NCBI RefSeq assembly: GCF_028689295.1
Contig: NZ_JAQTWL010000006.1
Coordinates: 1 to 64,000, forward strand
Length of the DNA: 64,000 nucleotides
Source: Rhodoferax sp.
Lineage (GTDB): Bacteria > Pseudomonadota > Gammaproteobacteria > Burkholderiales > Burkholderiaceae_C
Direction of reading: 5' to 3'
Under the pieces are notes generated by a model. That model did not search any database. It was not told where the DNA came from and saw nothing but the letters and a program-made list of their open reading frames with translations. Both the position numbers and the translations under genes were made by a program. Positions 1 to 8,481 of the stretch are shown one piece after another. Within the stretch, counting starts at the first letter, position 1. Each line of letters begins with the position of its first letter.

Positions 1-2
1 AA

Positions 3-461
3 CCCGCCGAATCCGATGTGATGCAGCACCCGCCGCGCAATGTGCAGCAGCCCCTGTTCGGAGGCATGACGCTGGGACTTGCGCTGTTGCAAGGCCTGGG
101 TGCGCTGGCCATGGTGATGCTGGCCACCGCCTGGGGCGCATCCCAGTTGACCGAAGGCAACACGCGCGCCCTGGCCTTTGCCGTGCTGGTGTTCACCAAT
201 CTGGCGCTGATTTTTTCCAACCGCAGCCGCGCCGGCTCGCTGTGGGCCAGCCTATGGGTGCCCAACCGCACACTCTGGTGGGTGGTAGCGGCCGCCGTGA
301 GCCTGTTGGGTCTTGCGCTCTATGTGCCGTGGCTGGCACGCTTGTTTGTGTTCGAACCCCTGCCCTTGTCTTGGCTGGTGGCAGCCGCAGGGTTGGGGCT
401 GGTCAGCGTGTTGTGGTTCGAGTTGCTGAAAACGCTCAAAAGAAAAATGGCGCCTCGCTAG
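3..461 (+). CDS. Cation-transporting P-type ATPase, C-terminal end (partial)
   Basis: The frame is open from base 3, so the gene begins upstream of the window and only about 152 C-terminal residues are seen. The first residues ([12 protein letters not shown]) match the hinge that follows the HAD domain in P2-type cation ATPases, where EPA-x-x-DVM-x-x-PPR is typical. Four hydrophobic segments follow, as in the cation ATPase C-terminal membrane domain. The end is basic ([10 protein letters not shown]). The ion cannot be told because the ion-binding helices are missing. The gene is convergent with alr, and the two stop codons overlap in the shared bases CTAG. Confidence 0.85.
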   Translation, partial: PAESDVMQHPPRNVQQPLFGGMTLGLALLQGLGALAMVMLATAWGASQLTEGNTRALAFAVLVFTNLALIFSNRSRAGSLWASLWVPNRTLWWVVAAAVSLLGLALYVPWLARLFVFEPLPLSWLVAAAGLGLVSVLWFELLKTLKRKMAPR

Positions 462-1552
462 TCAGCCACCTGCACCGGCACCCGCTGCGCCAGCGCGCAC
501 ATTAGCTCGTAGCCCAGCGTGTCGGCGGCTTGCGCGACTTCGTCGATGCCCAACACCGCGCCGTTGGCCGCACGTCCCCACAGCGTTACCTCGGTGCCCA
601 TGCCGGACTCTGGCACAAGCGTCAAATCCACCGTGACCATGTCCATGCTGACGCGCCCAAGCAACCGGCTGCGTACACCCGCCACCAGCACCGGCGTCCC
701 GGTGGGGACAACGCGCGGATAGCCATCGGCATAACCACAGGCCACCACGCCCAGGCGCATCGGTGCGTCAGCGACAAACTTCGAGCCATAGCCGACGCTG
801 GCACCGGCCGCGATGTCCTGCACCGCGATGATTTTTGCCGCCAGAGTCATGGCCGGCTGCAAGCCCCACTCGCCGGCCGAGTGCTCGGGGTGATCGGGCG
901 AGCTGCCATAGAGGCTGATGCCCGGGCGGATCCAGTCAGACGCCGCTACCGCGTCGGCGTGCCGCAGGCTGGCGGCGCTGTTGCATAAAGAGCGCTCGCC
1001 GGGCAGATCGCGCGTGACCTCGGAAAAACAGGCCATTTGCGCGGCAATGCCCTGGCTCCCATCGGCGTCGCTGAAATGCGTCATGAGCGAGATTTCGTCA
1101 ACTTGCGGCAATGCGTTCAGGCGCGCCCAAGCGCTGCGGTAACGCGCCGGGGTGAAGCCCAGCCGGTTCATGCCGGAGTTCATTTTCAAGAACACGCGGT
1201 GGCCGACATGGGTCTTGCAGGCGGCCAGCATGTCGATTTGCTCATCGCAATGCACCGTGTGCCACAAGTCCAGGCGTGAACACAGCTCCAGGTCACGCGG
1301 CTCGAAGATGCCCTCCAGTAACAAAATGGGCCCGCGCCAGCCCAACTCGCGCACACGTTGAGCCTCGTCCAGGTCAAGCAAGGCAAAGCCGTCGGCGCTG
1401 CGCAGGCCGTCGAACACGCGCTCGATGCCATGGCCATAGGCGTTGGCCTTGACCACCGCCCAGACTTTGGCGTCAGGGGCGGTCTGGCGGTTGCGCGCCA
1501 GGTTGTGCTGCAGCGCAGCGGTATGAATGGTGGCGAGGATCGGACGTGGCAT
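458..1552 (-). CDS. alr: Alanine racemase
   Basis: This PLP enzyme interconverts L- and D-alanine and supplies D-Ala for peptidoglycan. The product is 364 residues, normal for Alr. The PLP lysine lies in [10 protein letters not shown] near the N-terminus. The second catalytic residue, a tyrosine, is in VGYGSKF in the C-terminal half, and the substrate-site CGYADGYPR block is also present. I chose the ATG at 1552 ([10 protein letters not shown]) because family members begin there; the longer open frame adds an N-terminus unlike the family. The gene is divergent from lplT with about 120 bases between them, and convergent with the ATPase. Confidence 0.95.
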   Translation of the reverse strand: MPRPILATIHTAALQHNLARNRQTAPDAKVWAVVKANAYGHGIERVFDGLRSADGFALLDLDEAQRVRELGWRGPILLLEGIFEPRDLELCSRLDLWHTVHCDEQIDMLAACKTHVGHRVFLKMNSGMNRLGFTPARYRSAWARLNALPQVDEISLMTHFSDADGSQGIAAQMACFSEVTRDLPGERSLCNSAASLRHADAVAASDWIRPGISLYGSSPDHPEHSAGEWGLQPAMTLAAKIIAVQDIAAGASVGYGSKFVADAPMRLGVVACGYADGYPRVVPTGTPVLVAGVRSRLLGRVSMDMVTVDLTLVPESGMGTEVTLWGRAANGAVLGIDEVAQAADTLGYELMCALAQRVPVQVAD

Positions 1553-1585
1553 GGCGGATCTGGGGAAATAGCGTGTGGGGCGATT

Positions 1586-1611
1586 TTGACACTGCCCCGG
1601 CATGCTATAAC
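1586..1611 (+). promoter_or_regulatory. Possible promoter of lplT
   Basis: TTGACA at 1586-1591 and TATAAC at 1606-1611 lie in the alr/lplT divergent gap, about 63 bases before the lplT ATG. Both boxes are close to sigma-70 consensus, but the 14-base spacer is shorter than the usual 16-18, so the pairing is uncertain. Confidence 0.35.
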
Positions 1612-1674
1612 CCGGTACCGTTTGGAGACAAGACACCCTCAAAGCGCCGCTTGGAGCGGTTGCCAAAAATATCG

Positions 1675-2958
1675 ATGAAACGCGGCTTTTTTACCATCAT
1701 GGCAGCGCAGTTTTTCAGCTCGCTGGCCGACAACGCCTTGTTTGTAGCCGCCGTGCAATTGTTGCGCACCAGCCACGCTCCGCAGTGGCAACAAGCCGCC
1801 CTGGTGCCCATGTTCGCGCTGTTTTACGTGGTGCTGGCCCCTTTTGTTGGCGCCTTTGCCGACTCCATGCCCAAGGGCCGGGTCATGCTGGCGAGCAACT
1901 TCATCAAGGTGGGCGGTTGCCTGTTCATGCTGTTTGGCACCCATCCGCTACTGGCTTACGCCGTGGTCGGCCTGGGCGCTGCGGCCTATTCACCTGCCAA
2001 ATACGGCATCCTGACCGAACTGTTGCCAGCCTCGCAACTGGTCAAGGCCAATGGTTGGATCGAGGGGCTGACGATTGGCTCGATCATTTTGGGCGTGTTG
2101 CTGGGGGGCCAGCTGGTCGGGCGTCATGTCTCGCGGCACTTGCTCTCCATCGACATCCCCGGCATTGACACCGGCATCAACAACCCGGCCGAGGCCGCGA
2201 TTGCCGTGCTGATTTTTGTGTACTTGCTGGCGGCCTGGTTCAACACCCACATTCCACTGACCGGCGGGCTGATGCGCCCGATGCCAAAGCACCTGCTGAC
2301 CCTGCTACCCGATTTTTGGACCTGCAACGCCCGCCTGTGGCGCGACAAGTTGGGTCAAATCTCGTTGGCCGCCACCACGCTGATCTGGGGCGTGGCGGGC
2401 AATTTGCGCTTTATCGTGCTGGCCTGGGCCGCCGCCGCGCTGGGTTATTCGGTGACTCAGGCGTCGGCCCTGCAGGGGGTGGTGGCCATTGGCATGGCAG
2501 CGGGGGCGATGGTGGCGTCGGTGCGCATGCGCCTGGAGGACGGTCCGCGCGTAATCACCCTGGGCATCGTCATGGGCCTGCTGATCATCGGCCTGATCTT
2601 CATCACCAACGTCTGGGTGGCAGCGCCGTTTTTGATCTTGCTGGGCGCACTGGGTGGCTTTCTGGTGGTGCCGATGAACGCGCTGCTGCAGCACCGTGGT
2701 CATAACCTGATGGGCGCCGGCCGCTCGATTGCAGTGCAGAACTTCAACGAGCAAGCCTGCATTCTGGTGCTGGGCGCGCTCTACAGCCTGTCCACCGGGC
2801 TCGGTTTGCCGACTTTTGCTGCGATCACTGGTTTTGGCCTGGTGATTGCGGGTTTCATGTGGCTGATCCGGCGCTGGCATGCGCGCAACCTGATGCTGCA
2901 CCATGAGGAAATCGACCGCTTGCTGGCCATCGCCCGCAACGACAAAGCCCACGGATGA
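1675..2958 (+). CDS. lplT: Lysophospholipid transporter LplT
   Basis: This is a 427-residue major facilitator protein of the inner membrane. LplT flips lysophospholipids to the cytoplasmic side for reacylation. The N-terminus [20 protein letters not shown] is the family signature: LplT has a conserved QFFSxLADNALL-type first helix. About 12 hydrophobic helices can be traced. The start at 1675 matches the family. The usual partner acyltransferase/acyl-ACP synthetase (Aas) is not adjacent here. It is divergent from alr, and the gpx gene follows after 18 bases. Confidence 0.9.
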   Translation: MKRGFFTIMAAQFFSSLADNALFVAAVQLLRTSHAPQWQQAALVPMFALFYVVLAPFVGAFADSMPKGRVMLASNFIKVGGCLFMLFGTHPLLAYAVVGLGAAAYSPAKYGILTELLPASQLVKANGWIEGLTIGSIILGVLLGGQLVGRHVSRHLLSIDIPGIDTGINNPAEAAIAVLIFVYLLAAWFNTHIPLTGGLMRPMPKHLLTLLPDFWTCNARLWRDKLGQISLAATTLIWGVAGNLRFIVLAWAAAALGYSVTQASALQGVVAIGMAAGAMVASVRMRLEDGPRVITLGIVMGLLIIGLIFITNVWVAAPFLILLGALGGFLVVPMNALLQHRGHNLMGAGRSIAVQNFNEQACILVLGALYSLSTGLGLPTFAAITGFGLVIAGFMWLIRRWHARNLMLHHEEIDRLLAIARNDKAHG

Positions 2959-2976
2959 GTTTATTAAAGGATCGCC

Positions 2977-3462
2977 ATGACAACTGCTTATCATTTTGAA
3001 GTCCTGTCGATCGACGGGAAACCCGTTGCGTTGAAAAAGTTCAAGGGCAAGGTCATGTTGATCGTCAATACCGCCAGTGCCTGCGGCTTTACCCCGCAAT
3101 TCGCCGGGCTCGAGAAACTGCATGAAAGCTATGGCAAGCAGGGCCTGGTGGTGCTGGGTTTTCCCTGCAATCAGTTCGGTGCGCAAGATGCGGGCAGCAA
3201 CAGCGAGATTGCCGGATTCTGCCAGCTCAACTATGGCGTCACGTTTCCGATGATGGCCAAGATCGAGGTCAACGGCACTGGTGCCCACCCGCTCTACCAA
3301 TGGTTGGCGGCCGAGGCCCCCGGCCTGTTGGGCAGCAAATCGATCAAGTGGAATTTCACCAAATTCCTGGTCGGCAAGGATGGCGCAGTGCTCAAACGCT
3401 ACGCCCCCACGGACACGCCCGAGAGTCTGGCCAAAGACGTTGAAGCCGCGCTGGCGGCTTGA
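2977..3462 (+). CDS. Glutathione peroxidase family thiol peroxidase
   Basis: The 161-residue product reduces hydroperoxides with thiols, probably in the cytosol as no signal peptide is seen. The catalytic cysteine lies in [11 protein letters not shown] (about residue 36). The glutamine region is GFPCNQFG and the tryptophan/asparagine block is KWNFTKFLV. Together these give the Cys-Gln-Trp-Asn tetrad of the family. The residue is cysteine, not selenocysteine. The second conserved cysteine, in FCQLNYGV, suggests the thioredoxin-dependent two-Cys type. A ribosome site (AAAGGA) lies about 9 bases before the ATG. It may be cotranscribed with lplT. Confidence 0.92.
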   Translation: MTTAYHFEVLSIDGKPVALKKFKGKVMLIVNTASACGFTPQFAGLEKLHESYGKQGLVVLGFPCNQFGAQDAGSNSEIAGFCQLNYGVTFPMMAKIEVNGTGAHPLYQWLAAEAPGLLGSKSIKWNFTKFLVGKDGAVLKRYAPTDTPESLAKDVEAALAA

Positions 3463-3471
3463 TGCGGCACT

Positions 3472-4530
3472 TTAATGCTGCAAGGCGCGCAGCCGCTGCG
3501 CCGCGTCGCGCAGCCCGCTGGCGGTAGCGTCCCAGCCCAGGCAGGCGTCCGTGATCGACACACCGTAGCGCAACTCTTTGGGATCGGCCAGCTTCTGGTT
3601 GCCCTCGAACAGGTTCGATTCGAGCATCACCCCCTTGATGGATTGGCAGCCGTCCACAATCTGCCCCACCACATCTTTTAGCACCAGGCTTTGCAGGGTG
3701 TGATTTTTTCGCGAGTTGCCATGGCTGCAGTCCACCACAATATTCACCGGCAACTTGGCGCGGGCGAGTTCGGCCTCGGCTTGCGCAATCGCCACCGAGT
3801 CGTAATTGGGGACACTGCCGCCGCGCAAAATCAAATGGCCAAAAGCGTTGCCGCGGGTTTGCGTCAAAGCCACCTGACCCTCGCCATTGATGCCCAGAAA
3901 AGTATGCGGCTGGGCCGCTGACAACATGGCGTTGAGCGCGACGTCCAGGTTGCCGTCGGTGCCGTTCTTGAAGCCAACGGGTGAGGACAGGCCGCTGGCC
4001 AGCTCGCGGTGGGTCTGGCTCTCGGTGGTGCGCGCACCAATGGCGCTCCAGGCAATCAGGTCGCCCAGATATTGGGGTGTGATCGGGTCGAGCGCCTCGG
4101 TGCCGCAGGGCAGCCCCATATCGTTCAAGTCCACCAACAGTTGGCGCGCCAGGTGCAGGCCCTCGTCAATGCGGAACGAGTCGTCCATGCGCGGGTCATT
4201 GATCAAACCTTTCCAGCCGACGGTGGTGCGCGGCTTTTCAAAATAAACCCGCATCACGATGAAGAGCTGGTCCTGCAGTTCATTGGCCAGCGCCTTCAGG
4301 CGATGCGCGTAGTCCCGGGCCGCGTCCAGGTCGTGAATCGAGCACGGCCCCACCACCACCAGCAAGCGCGGGTCACGCCCTTGCAAGATGTTGACCACGG
4401 TGGCGCGCGCTGCGCTCACGGTGTGGGTGGCGCGTTCGCTGGCGGGCACGTCATCGTGCAGCGCGCTGGGCGGCAGCAGGGTGTGCTGCGCCAGCACGTT
4501 GAGGTTTTCGAGAGCGTTGGGGAAGGTCAT
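3472..4530 (-). CDS. aroG: 3-deoxy-7-phosphoheptulonate synthase (class I DAHP synthase)
   Basis: The enzyme joins phosphoenolpyruvate and erythrose 4-phosphate in the first step of the shikimate pathway. The product is 352 residues, the length of AroF/AroG/AroH. Visible landmarks are LLVVVGPCSIHD, the PRTTVGWKGLINDP block, SAIGARTTESQTHRE, and IVVDCSHGNSRK with a metal-site His. The start at 4530 (MTFPNALENL) gives family length; the open frame extends upstream without similarity. Which aromatic amino acid feeds back on it cannot be told from sequence alone. It is convergent with the peroxidase gene, 9 bases apart. Confidence 0.93.
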   Translation of the reverse strand: MTFPNALENLNVLAQHTLLPPSALHDDVPASERATHTVSAARATVVNILQGRDPRLLVVVGPCSIHDLDAARDYAHRLKALANELQDQLFIVMRVYFEKPRTTVGWKGLINDPRMDDSFRIDEGLHLARQLLVDLNDMGLPCGTEALDPITPQYLGDLIAWSAIGARTTESQTHRELASGLSSPVGFKNGTDGNLDVALNAMLSAAQPHTFLGINGEGQVALTQTRGNAFGHLILRGGSVPNYDSVAIAQAEAELARAKLPVNIVVDCSHGNSRKNHTLQSLVLKDVVGQIVDGCQSIKGVMLESNLFEGNQKLADPKELRYGVSITDACLGWDATASGLRDAAQRLRALQH

Positions 4531-4650
4531 GGTGGGTTCAATCAAGGCGGGCAGACGGGCTGATTTTATGAGCCTGGTCAGCAAGCCATCGAGATCAGTC
4601 CGGCGCGCGTGCCTGGCGCCACAATGAGACCAGTCCAACCACCCCCAAAC

Positions 4651-5460
4651 ATGCCTGTCTCCCGACCTTTTCCCCATGTTGTTGTCATCGGCGCCGGCAT
4701 CGTGGGCGCTGCCACCGCCTTTTACCTCAGCCGCGCTGGCGCCCAAGTGACCGTGCTGGATGCGCAAGCGCCGTCAGCGGGCGCCACCGGTGCCTCGGAT
4801 GGCGCGGTGTCGGTGGCCAGCAAACGCCCCGGCGTGATGATGCAACTGGCGCGCCAGGCGCGCGACCTCTACGCTCAACTGGTGCGCGAGGAGATCCTGA
4901 CCGACCTGTTTCACACCCGCCCCACCTACTTGTTTGCCCGAACCGAGCAGGAAGTGGCGGTGATCGCGGCGCAGCAGCGCGACCTCGACAGCCAGGACGA
5001 GCCCACGCTGTGGCTCGACCGCGCCATGCTCGTGCGGCGCGTGCCGGGCGTGGGCGGCAGCGTACTGGCCGCCGGCATTGACTCGATGGCTTTTTTGGGT
5101 CTGGACAAGGTGATGATTCCGCGCAAGGGCCAGCTGATCGTGACCGACCGAGCGGCGTTTGGCTACGCGGTGCTGCCCGGGCCGCTGATGTCCGCCAGTT
5201 ACCTGGCCTCCAAACACACGCCCACGCGCCAACAAAGTTCAGTCAACCTGGTGATCGACCCGCTGCGCACCGGCCAATTTTTGCTGGGCAGCAGCCGCGA
5301 GGCCGGCATTCTGGACCGCCAGACTGACATCCGCACGGTGGCGACCATCCTGCGCGAGGCCATCGATGTCTATCCGCCGCTGGCGCGCCAGCGCGTGATT
5401 CGCACCTTTGCCGGCATTCGCGCCACCACCGAAGACGGCCTGCCCATCAGCGGCCGACCA
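4651..5460 (+). pseudogene. Truncated FAD amine/opine oxidase (HcnC/OoxB-like), decayed
   Basis: The N-terminus carries an intact FAD-binding Rossmann motif (VVVIGAGIVGAATAFYLSRAG) followed by ATGASDGAVSVASKRPG, typical of the HcnC / opine oxidase subunit B family. After about residue 145 the sequence jumps from VLAAGIDSMAFLGLDKV straight to MIPRKGQL. In family members roughly 100 residues separate these blocks, so an internal deletion is likely. The C-terminal substrate/FAD part stops after TTEDGLPISGR. From about 5450 onward the open frame runs antisense through the next, oppositely oriented gene and is not homologous. The remaining frame is open to 5697 but should not be functional. The original substrate is unknown. 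Confidence 0.75.
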
Positions 5461-6857
5461 CCCGAATTTCGTGCGCCGAGCCAGCGCCCTGAAGTGCGGC
5501 AAAGCTGGCGGCGCGCAAACCCTCGCAACGGCAGACCACGGTCTCGGGCGCGATGGCGAGGGCCGGTGCCTGGTAGAGCGCGCGCAACGCCGTTTGAGGG
5601 CGGCGGGCTGATTGCAGGCGGCCATCGAAATTGGCATCGGAACATGGCTTCCCCAGGGCCTTCGCAAGCTGTTGGGCGGCCCGCCGGCCATCACTGATGG
5701 CTGCCTCCGCACCCAGCACCTCGCGGCAATCCCCGGCCCAAACCACGGGCAAGCCTCTCCCCTCCTCACGCGGCAAGCCGGTCTGATTGGCATCCAGGCC
5801 ATCGTGCAAGGCCAGATGAGCCACCTCATAGACGCGGGCCTGACCATGCCGATTGACCACGGCCACGCGCAAACCCTGCGGCATCGCTTCAATGGCGGTG
5901 ACCCTGCAACCAGTGCGATAGGGAACACCCGAATGAAACAACTGGCAAGCATAGCCAAGTGCCTCGACCAACTGCGGCCAACTTCGCAAACCGTTGAAGG
6001 CCGCGCCGGGTTGCGCCAGCATGGCGCGGAATGGCCGACTGCGCTCCAGCAGCGCCAGCGGCGGATTGCCCGCGGCGGCCAATTGCGCCGCCAACGCCAG
6101 TGGCAGAGGCCCGCTGCCAGCGACCAGAATCGGTCCCTGCGGTACGTCACCGGTTTCCTTGAGCTGCAACCTGCATGCCGCCCGCCGTGATCACGCCCGG
6201 CAGTTCCCAGCCTGGCACCGGTAGCACCCGCTCAACGCCACCGACCGCCATCACCACGGCTTTGGGGCGAACACTGCGCACGCGCGCCGCGCGCCGGTCG
6301 TCGAGCAGATAACTGCCCTCGCTGTCCACTCCTAAAAGCACGCTTTGCAAATGCAGGGTGAGGCGATCACCTACCTGCGGCACCTGATCCAGCAAGCCTT
6401 GCCAGCGGCGTTCATGGCGAGAATTGCGCTTGATCGGACTCGTTCCGACGCCAGCGTAAGCGCGATGCACGGCACCACCGAGCCGGTCGCGCTGCTCGGC
6501 CAGCAGCACGCGCCAGCCCATGCCGGCCAGATCGACGGCCGCAGCGACACCGGCCGGACCACCGCCGACCACCAGCACGTCAGCTTGCAACACGATGCAC
6601 CTCAGTGCCGGCGGCGCAGCCAGGGTGACCTGCACGCCAGAACGCGCAGGTGTCAGGCAGGCTTCTACCGGCGCCGCCCCATTGACCGACAGCAGACAGG
6701 CCTGGCAGGCGCCAATGCCGCAAAAGTAGCGCCCGCGCAAAGTACCCATGGCCGACCCGAGGTCATACAGACCAGCGCGGCGCATGGCTGCGGCAAAAGT
6801 TTCCCCGGGGCGGAAAACCACCGGATGCCCCAACCAAAAAAACGCACCGTCCATCAT
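5447..6857 (-). pseudogene. Frameshifted and truncated 2Fe-2S/FAD oxidoreductase (HcnA-HcnB/OoxA-like)
   Basis: Two adjacent frames together make one protein. The first (6857 down to 6147) has a ferredoxin-like 2Fe-2S domain (FCGIGACQAC with a later Cys) and an FAD motif (VLVVGGGPAGVAAAVDL), ending in VPGWELPGVITAGGMQ. The second (from about 6169 to 5447) resumes with ILVAGSGPLPLALAAQL and reaches a BFD-like VVCRCEGL. The two are offset by one base near 6165-6172. The C-terminus stops after SAHEIRVV, losing the last cysteines (normally a GMGxCQGRxC-type block) of the second iron-sulfur site. HcnB/OoxA-type partners normally sit in the same orientation as HcnC/OoxB; here they are convergent and both broken. 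Confidence 0.75.
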
Positions 6858-6890
6858 TCCCTTTTGCCATTACATTTGCACAAATTTAGT

Positions 6891-6903
6891 GGTTTATTAA
6901 ACC
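6891..6903. promoter_or_regulatory. 13-bp palindrome in the divergent gap upstream of arginase
   Basis: GGTTTA-T-TAAACC is a perfect odd palindrome in the 203-bp AT-richer gap between the decayed oxidase (minus) and the arginase gene (plus). It is a candidate operator for the Lrp/AsnC regulator encoded at 8049, or a remnant of the lost oxidase promoter. Two TTGACT copies lie at 6977 and 6989. No convincing promoter pair can be assigned. Confidence 0.35.
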
Positions 6904-7060
6904 TCAAAGCCATCCAGTCCAAAGCTGCGCCAGCCCTAAACCGGCAGTCGCGCGCCATCTCTATCGTCGCAACGTATTGACTCGCGAATTGACTAAACTG
7001 CGAAAAGCCATTTTTCGCCTCACGCCAAAACCAACTTCAGCTCCATAGAACGGCAGCACC

Positions 7061-7981
7061 ATGAACCCCAACATTTCCCTGATCGGAGTGCCCACCGACA
7101 TCGGCGCGGGTAGCCGCGGCGCCAGCATGGGGCCGGAGGCCCTGCGCGTGGCCAACATCGTCCCGGTACTGGAAAGCCTGGGCCTTCATGTGATCGACCG
7201 TGGCAACCTGAACGGGCCACGCAACCCATGGCTGCCGCCGGTTGACGGCTACCGTCATCTGGCCGAGGTCGCCACCTGGAACCATGCCGTCCACGACGCG
7301 GTGTATGCCGAGCTCCAGCAAAACCGTTTGCCCATTGTGCTGGGCGGCGACCATTGCCTGGGTATGGGTTCGATCAGCGCGGTGGCGCGCCGCTGCCGCG
7401 ACACCGGCAAGAAACTGCGCGTGCTGTGGCTCGATGCCCACGCCGACTTCAACACCAGCGCGCTCACGCCCAGCGGCAACATCCACGGCATGCCGGTGGC
7501 CTGCCTGTGCGGCCATGGGCCCGATGTGCTCACTCGCATCGGCGGCCAGATACCGGCCATCAACCCCAAGTGGGTGCGCCAGATCGGCATCCGCAGTGTC
7601 GATGCCGGTGAAAAACGGCTGGTGCACGAGGCCGGGCTGGAGGTGTTCGACATGCGCTACATCGATGAGATGGGCATGCGCGCCGCCGTGGAGCTGGCGC
7701 TCGCTCTGGTCGATGCCAACACCCACCTGCATGTGAGCTTTGATGTGGACTTTCTGGACCCTGACATTGCCCCGGGCGTGGCCACCACGGTGCGCGGCGG
7801 CCCCACCTACCGCGAGGCGCAACTCTGCATGGAAATGATTGCCGACACCGGTCGCCTGGCCTCGCTGGACGTGATGGAGCTCAACCCGGCGTTTGACGTG
7901 CGCAACCGCACCGCCGAGGTGGCGGTGGACCTGATCGAGTCACTGTTTGGCAAGAGCACGCTGATGCGTCAGGCGGGCTAA
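7061..7981 (+). CDS. rocF: Arginase
   Basis: The enzyme hydrolyses L-arginine to ornithine and urea in the cytosol, using two Mn ions. The 306-residue product has the metal-binding blocks GGDHCLGMGS, DAHADFN and SFDVDFLDPDIAPG. The SGNIHGMP block favours arginase over agmatinase. It is divergent from the decayed oxidase and followed by an Lrp/AsnC regulator in the same direction. Opine catabolic clusters of rhizobia/agrobacteria combine an OoxAB-type oxidase, arginase and an amino-acid regulator, so this may be the surviving part of such a cluster. That is inference. Confidence 0.92.
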   Translation: MNPNISLIGVPTDIGAGSRGASMGPEALRVANIVPVLESLGLHVIDRGNLNGPRNPWLPPVDGYRHLAEVATWNHAVHDAVYAELQQNRLPIVLGGDHCLGMGSISAVARRCRDTGKKLRVLWLDAHADFNTSALTPSGNIHGMPVACLCGHGPDVLTRIGGQIPAINPKWVRQIGIRSVDAGEKRLVHEAGLEVFDMRYIDEMGMRAAVELALALVDANTHLHVSFDVDFLDPDIAPGVATTVRGGPTYREAQLCMEMIADTGRLASLDVMELNPAFDVRNRTAEVAVDLIESLFGKSTLMRQAG

Positions 7982-8048
7982 GCGTCAACCAGGTGTTGAT
8001 TTGGTGTGTAATTGCCGTTTTGGCAGCCCTGAACAGCTTTTTGACACC

Positions 8049-8468
8049 ATGGATGAACTTGACCAAACCCTGATCGGCATGCTGCGCCAGAACGCGCGCA
8101 TGAATGTGGCCGATCTGGCCTATAAGCTCAAGGTGTCGCGCGGCACTGTGACCAACCGCATGCGCAAGCTTGAAGACACGCAGGTGATACTGGGTTACAC
8201 GGTGAAACTGCGGCCCGAATCCGAGCAGAACAGCATCCGGGCCTGGATGGAGGTGCTGGTCGAGGGCAACCAGACCCGACTGGTGATTGCCAGCTTGCTG
8301 GGCGAGCCCGGCGTGGCAGCGCTGCACGACACCAATGGCCGCTGGGACCTGCTGGCCGAACTGGAAGCCGCCTCCATGTCCGAACTGTCGCAGATTCTGG
8401 AGCGCATCCGTCTGATCAAGGGCATACGCAGCACCGAAACCAACATCCATCTGGCCACGTATCGCTAG
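8049..8468 (+). CDS. Lrp/AsnC family transcriptional regulator
   Basis: The product is 139 residues. An N-terminal winged helix (MDELDQTLIGMLRQNARMNV then LKVSRGTVTNRMRKLE) is followed by a RAM effector domain. I start it at the ATG 8049, where family members begin; an in-frame TTG at 8001 would add 16 residues of no known similarity. Lrp/AsnC proteins bind amino acids and often regulate adjacent catabolic genes. Here the arginase gene 67 bases upstream is the obvious target, with arginine or ornithine as likely effector (inference). Confidence 0.9.
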   Translation: MDELDQTLIGMLRQNARMNVADLAYKLKVSRGTVTNRMRKLEDTQVILGYTVKLRPESEQNSIRAWMEVLVEGNQTRLVIASLLGEPGVAALHDTNGRWDLLAELEAASMSELSQILERIRLIKGIRSTETNIHLATYR

Positions 8469-8481
8469 CGCCGCGCTACGC

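Noticed and set aside
2305-3300. 331-codon open frame on the minus strand
   Set aside because: Antisense to lplT and gpx. It is Gln/His/Arg-rich, as is usual for shadow frames in GC-rich DNA.
5612-6190. 192-codon open frame on the plus strand
   Set aside because: It is antisense to the decayed 2Fe-2S/FAD oxidoreductase and has no domain features.
6977-6999. TTGACT ... TAAACT as an arginase promoter
   Set aside because: The two TTGACT copies and TAAACT are spaced too closely for a sigma-70 promoter.
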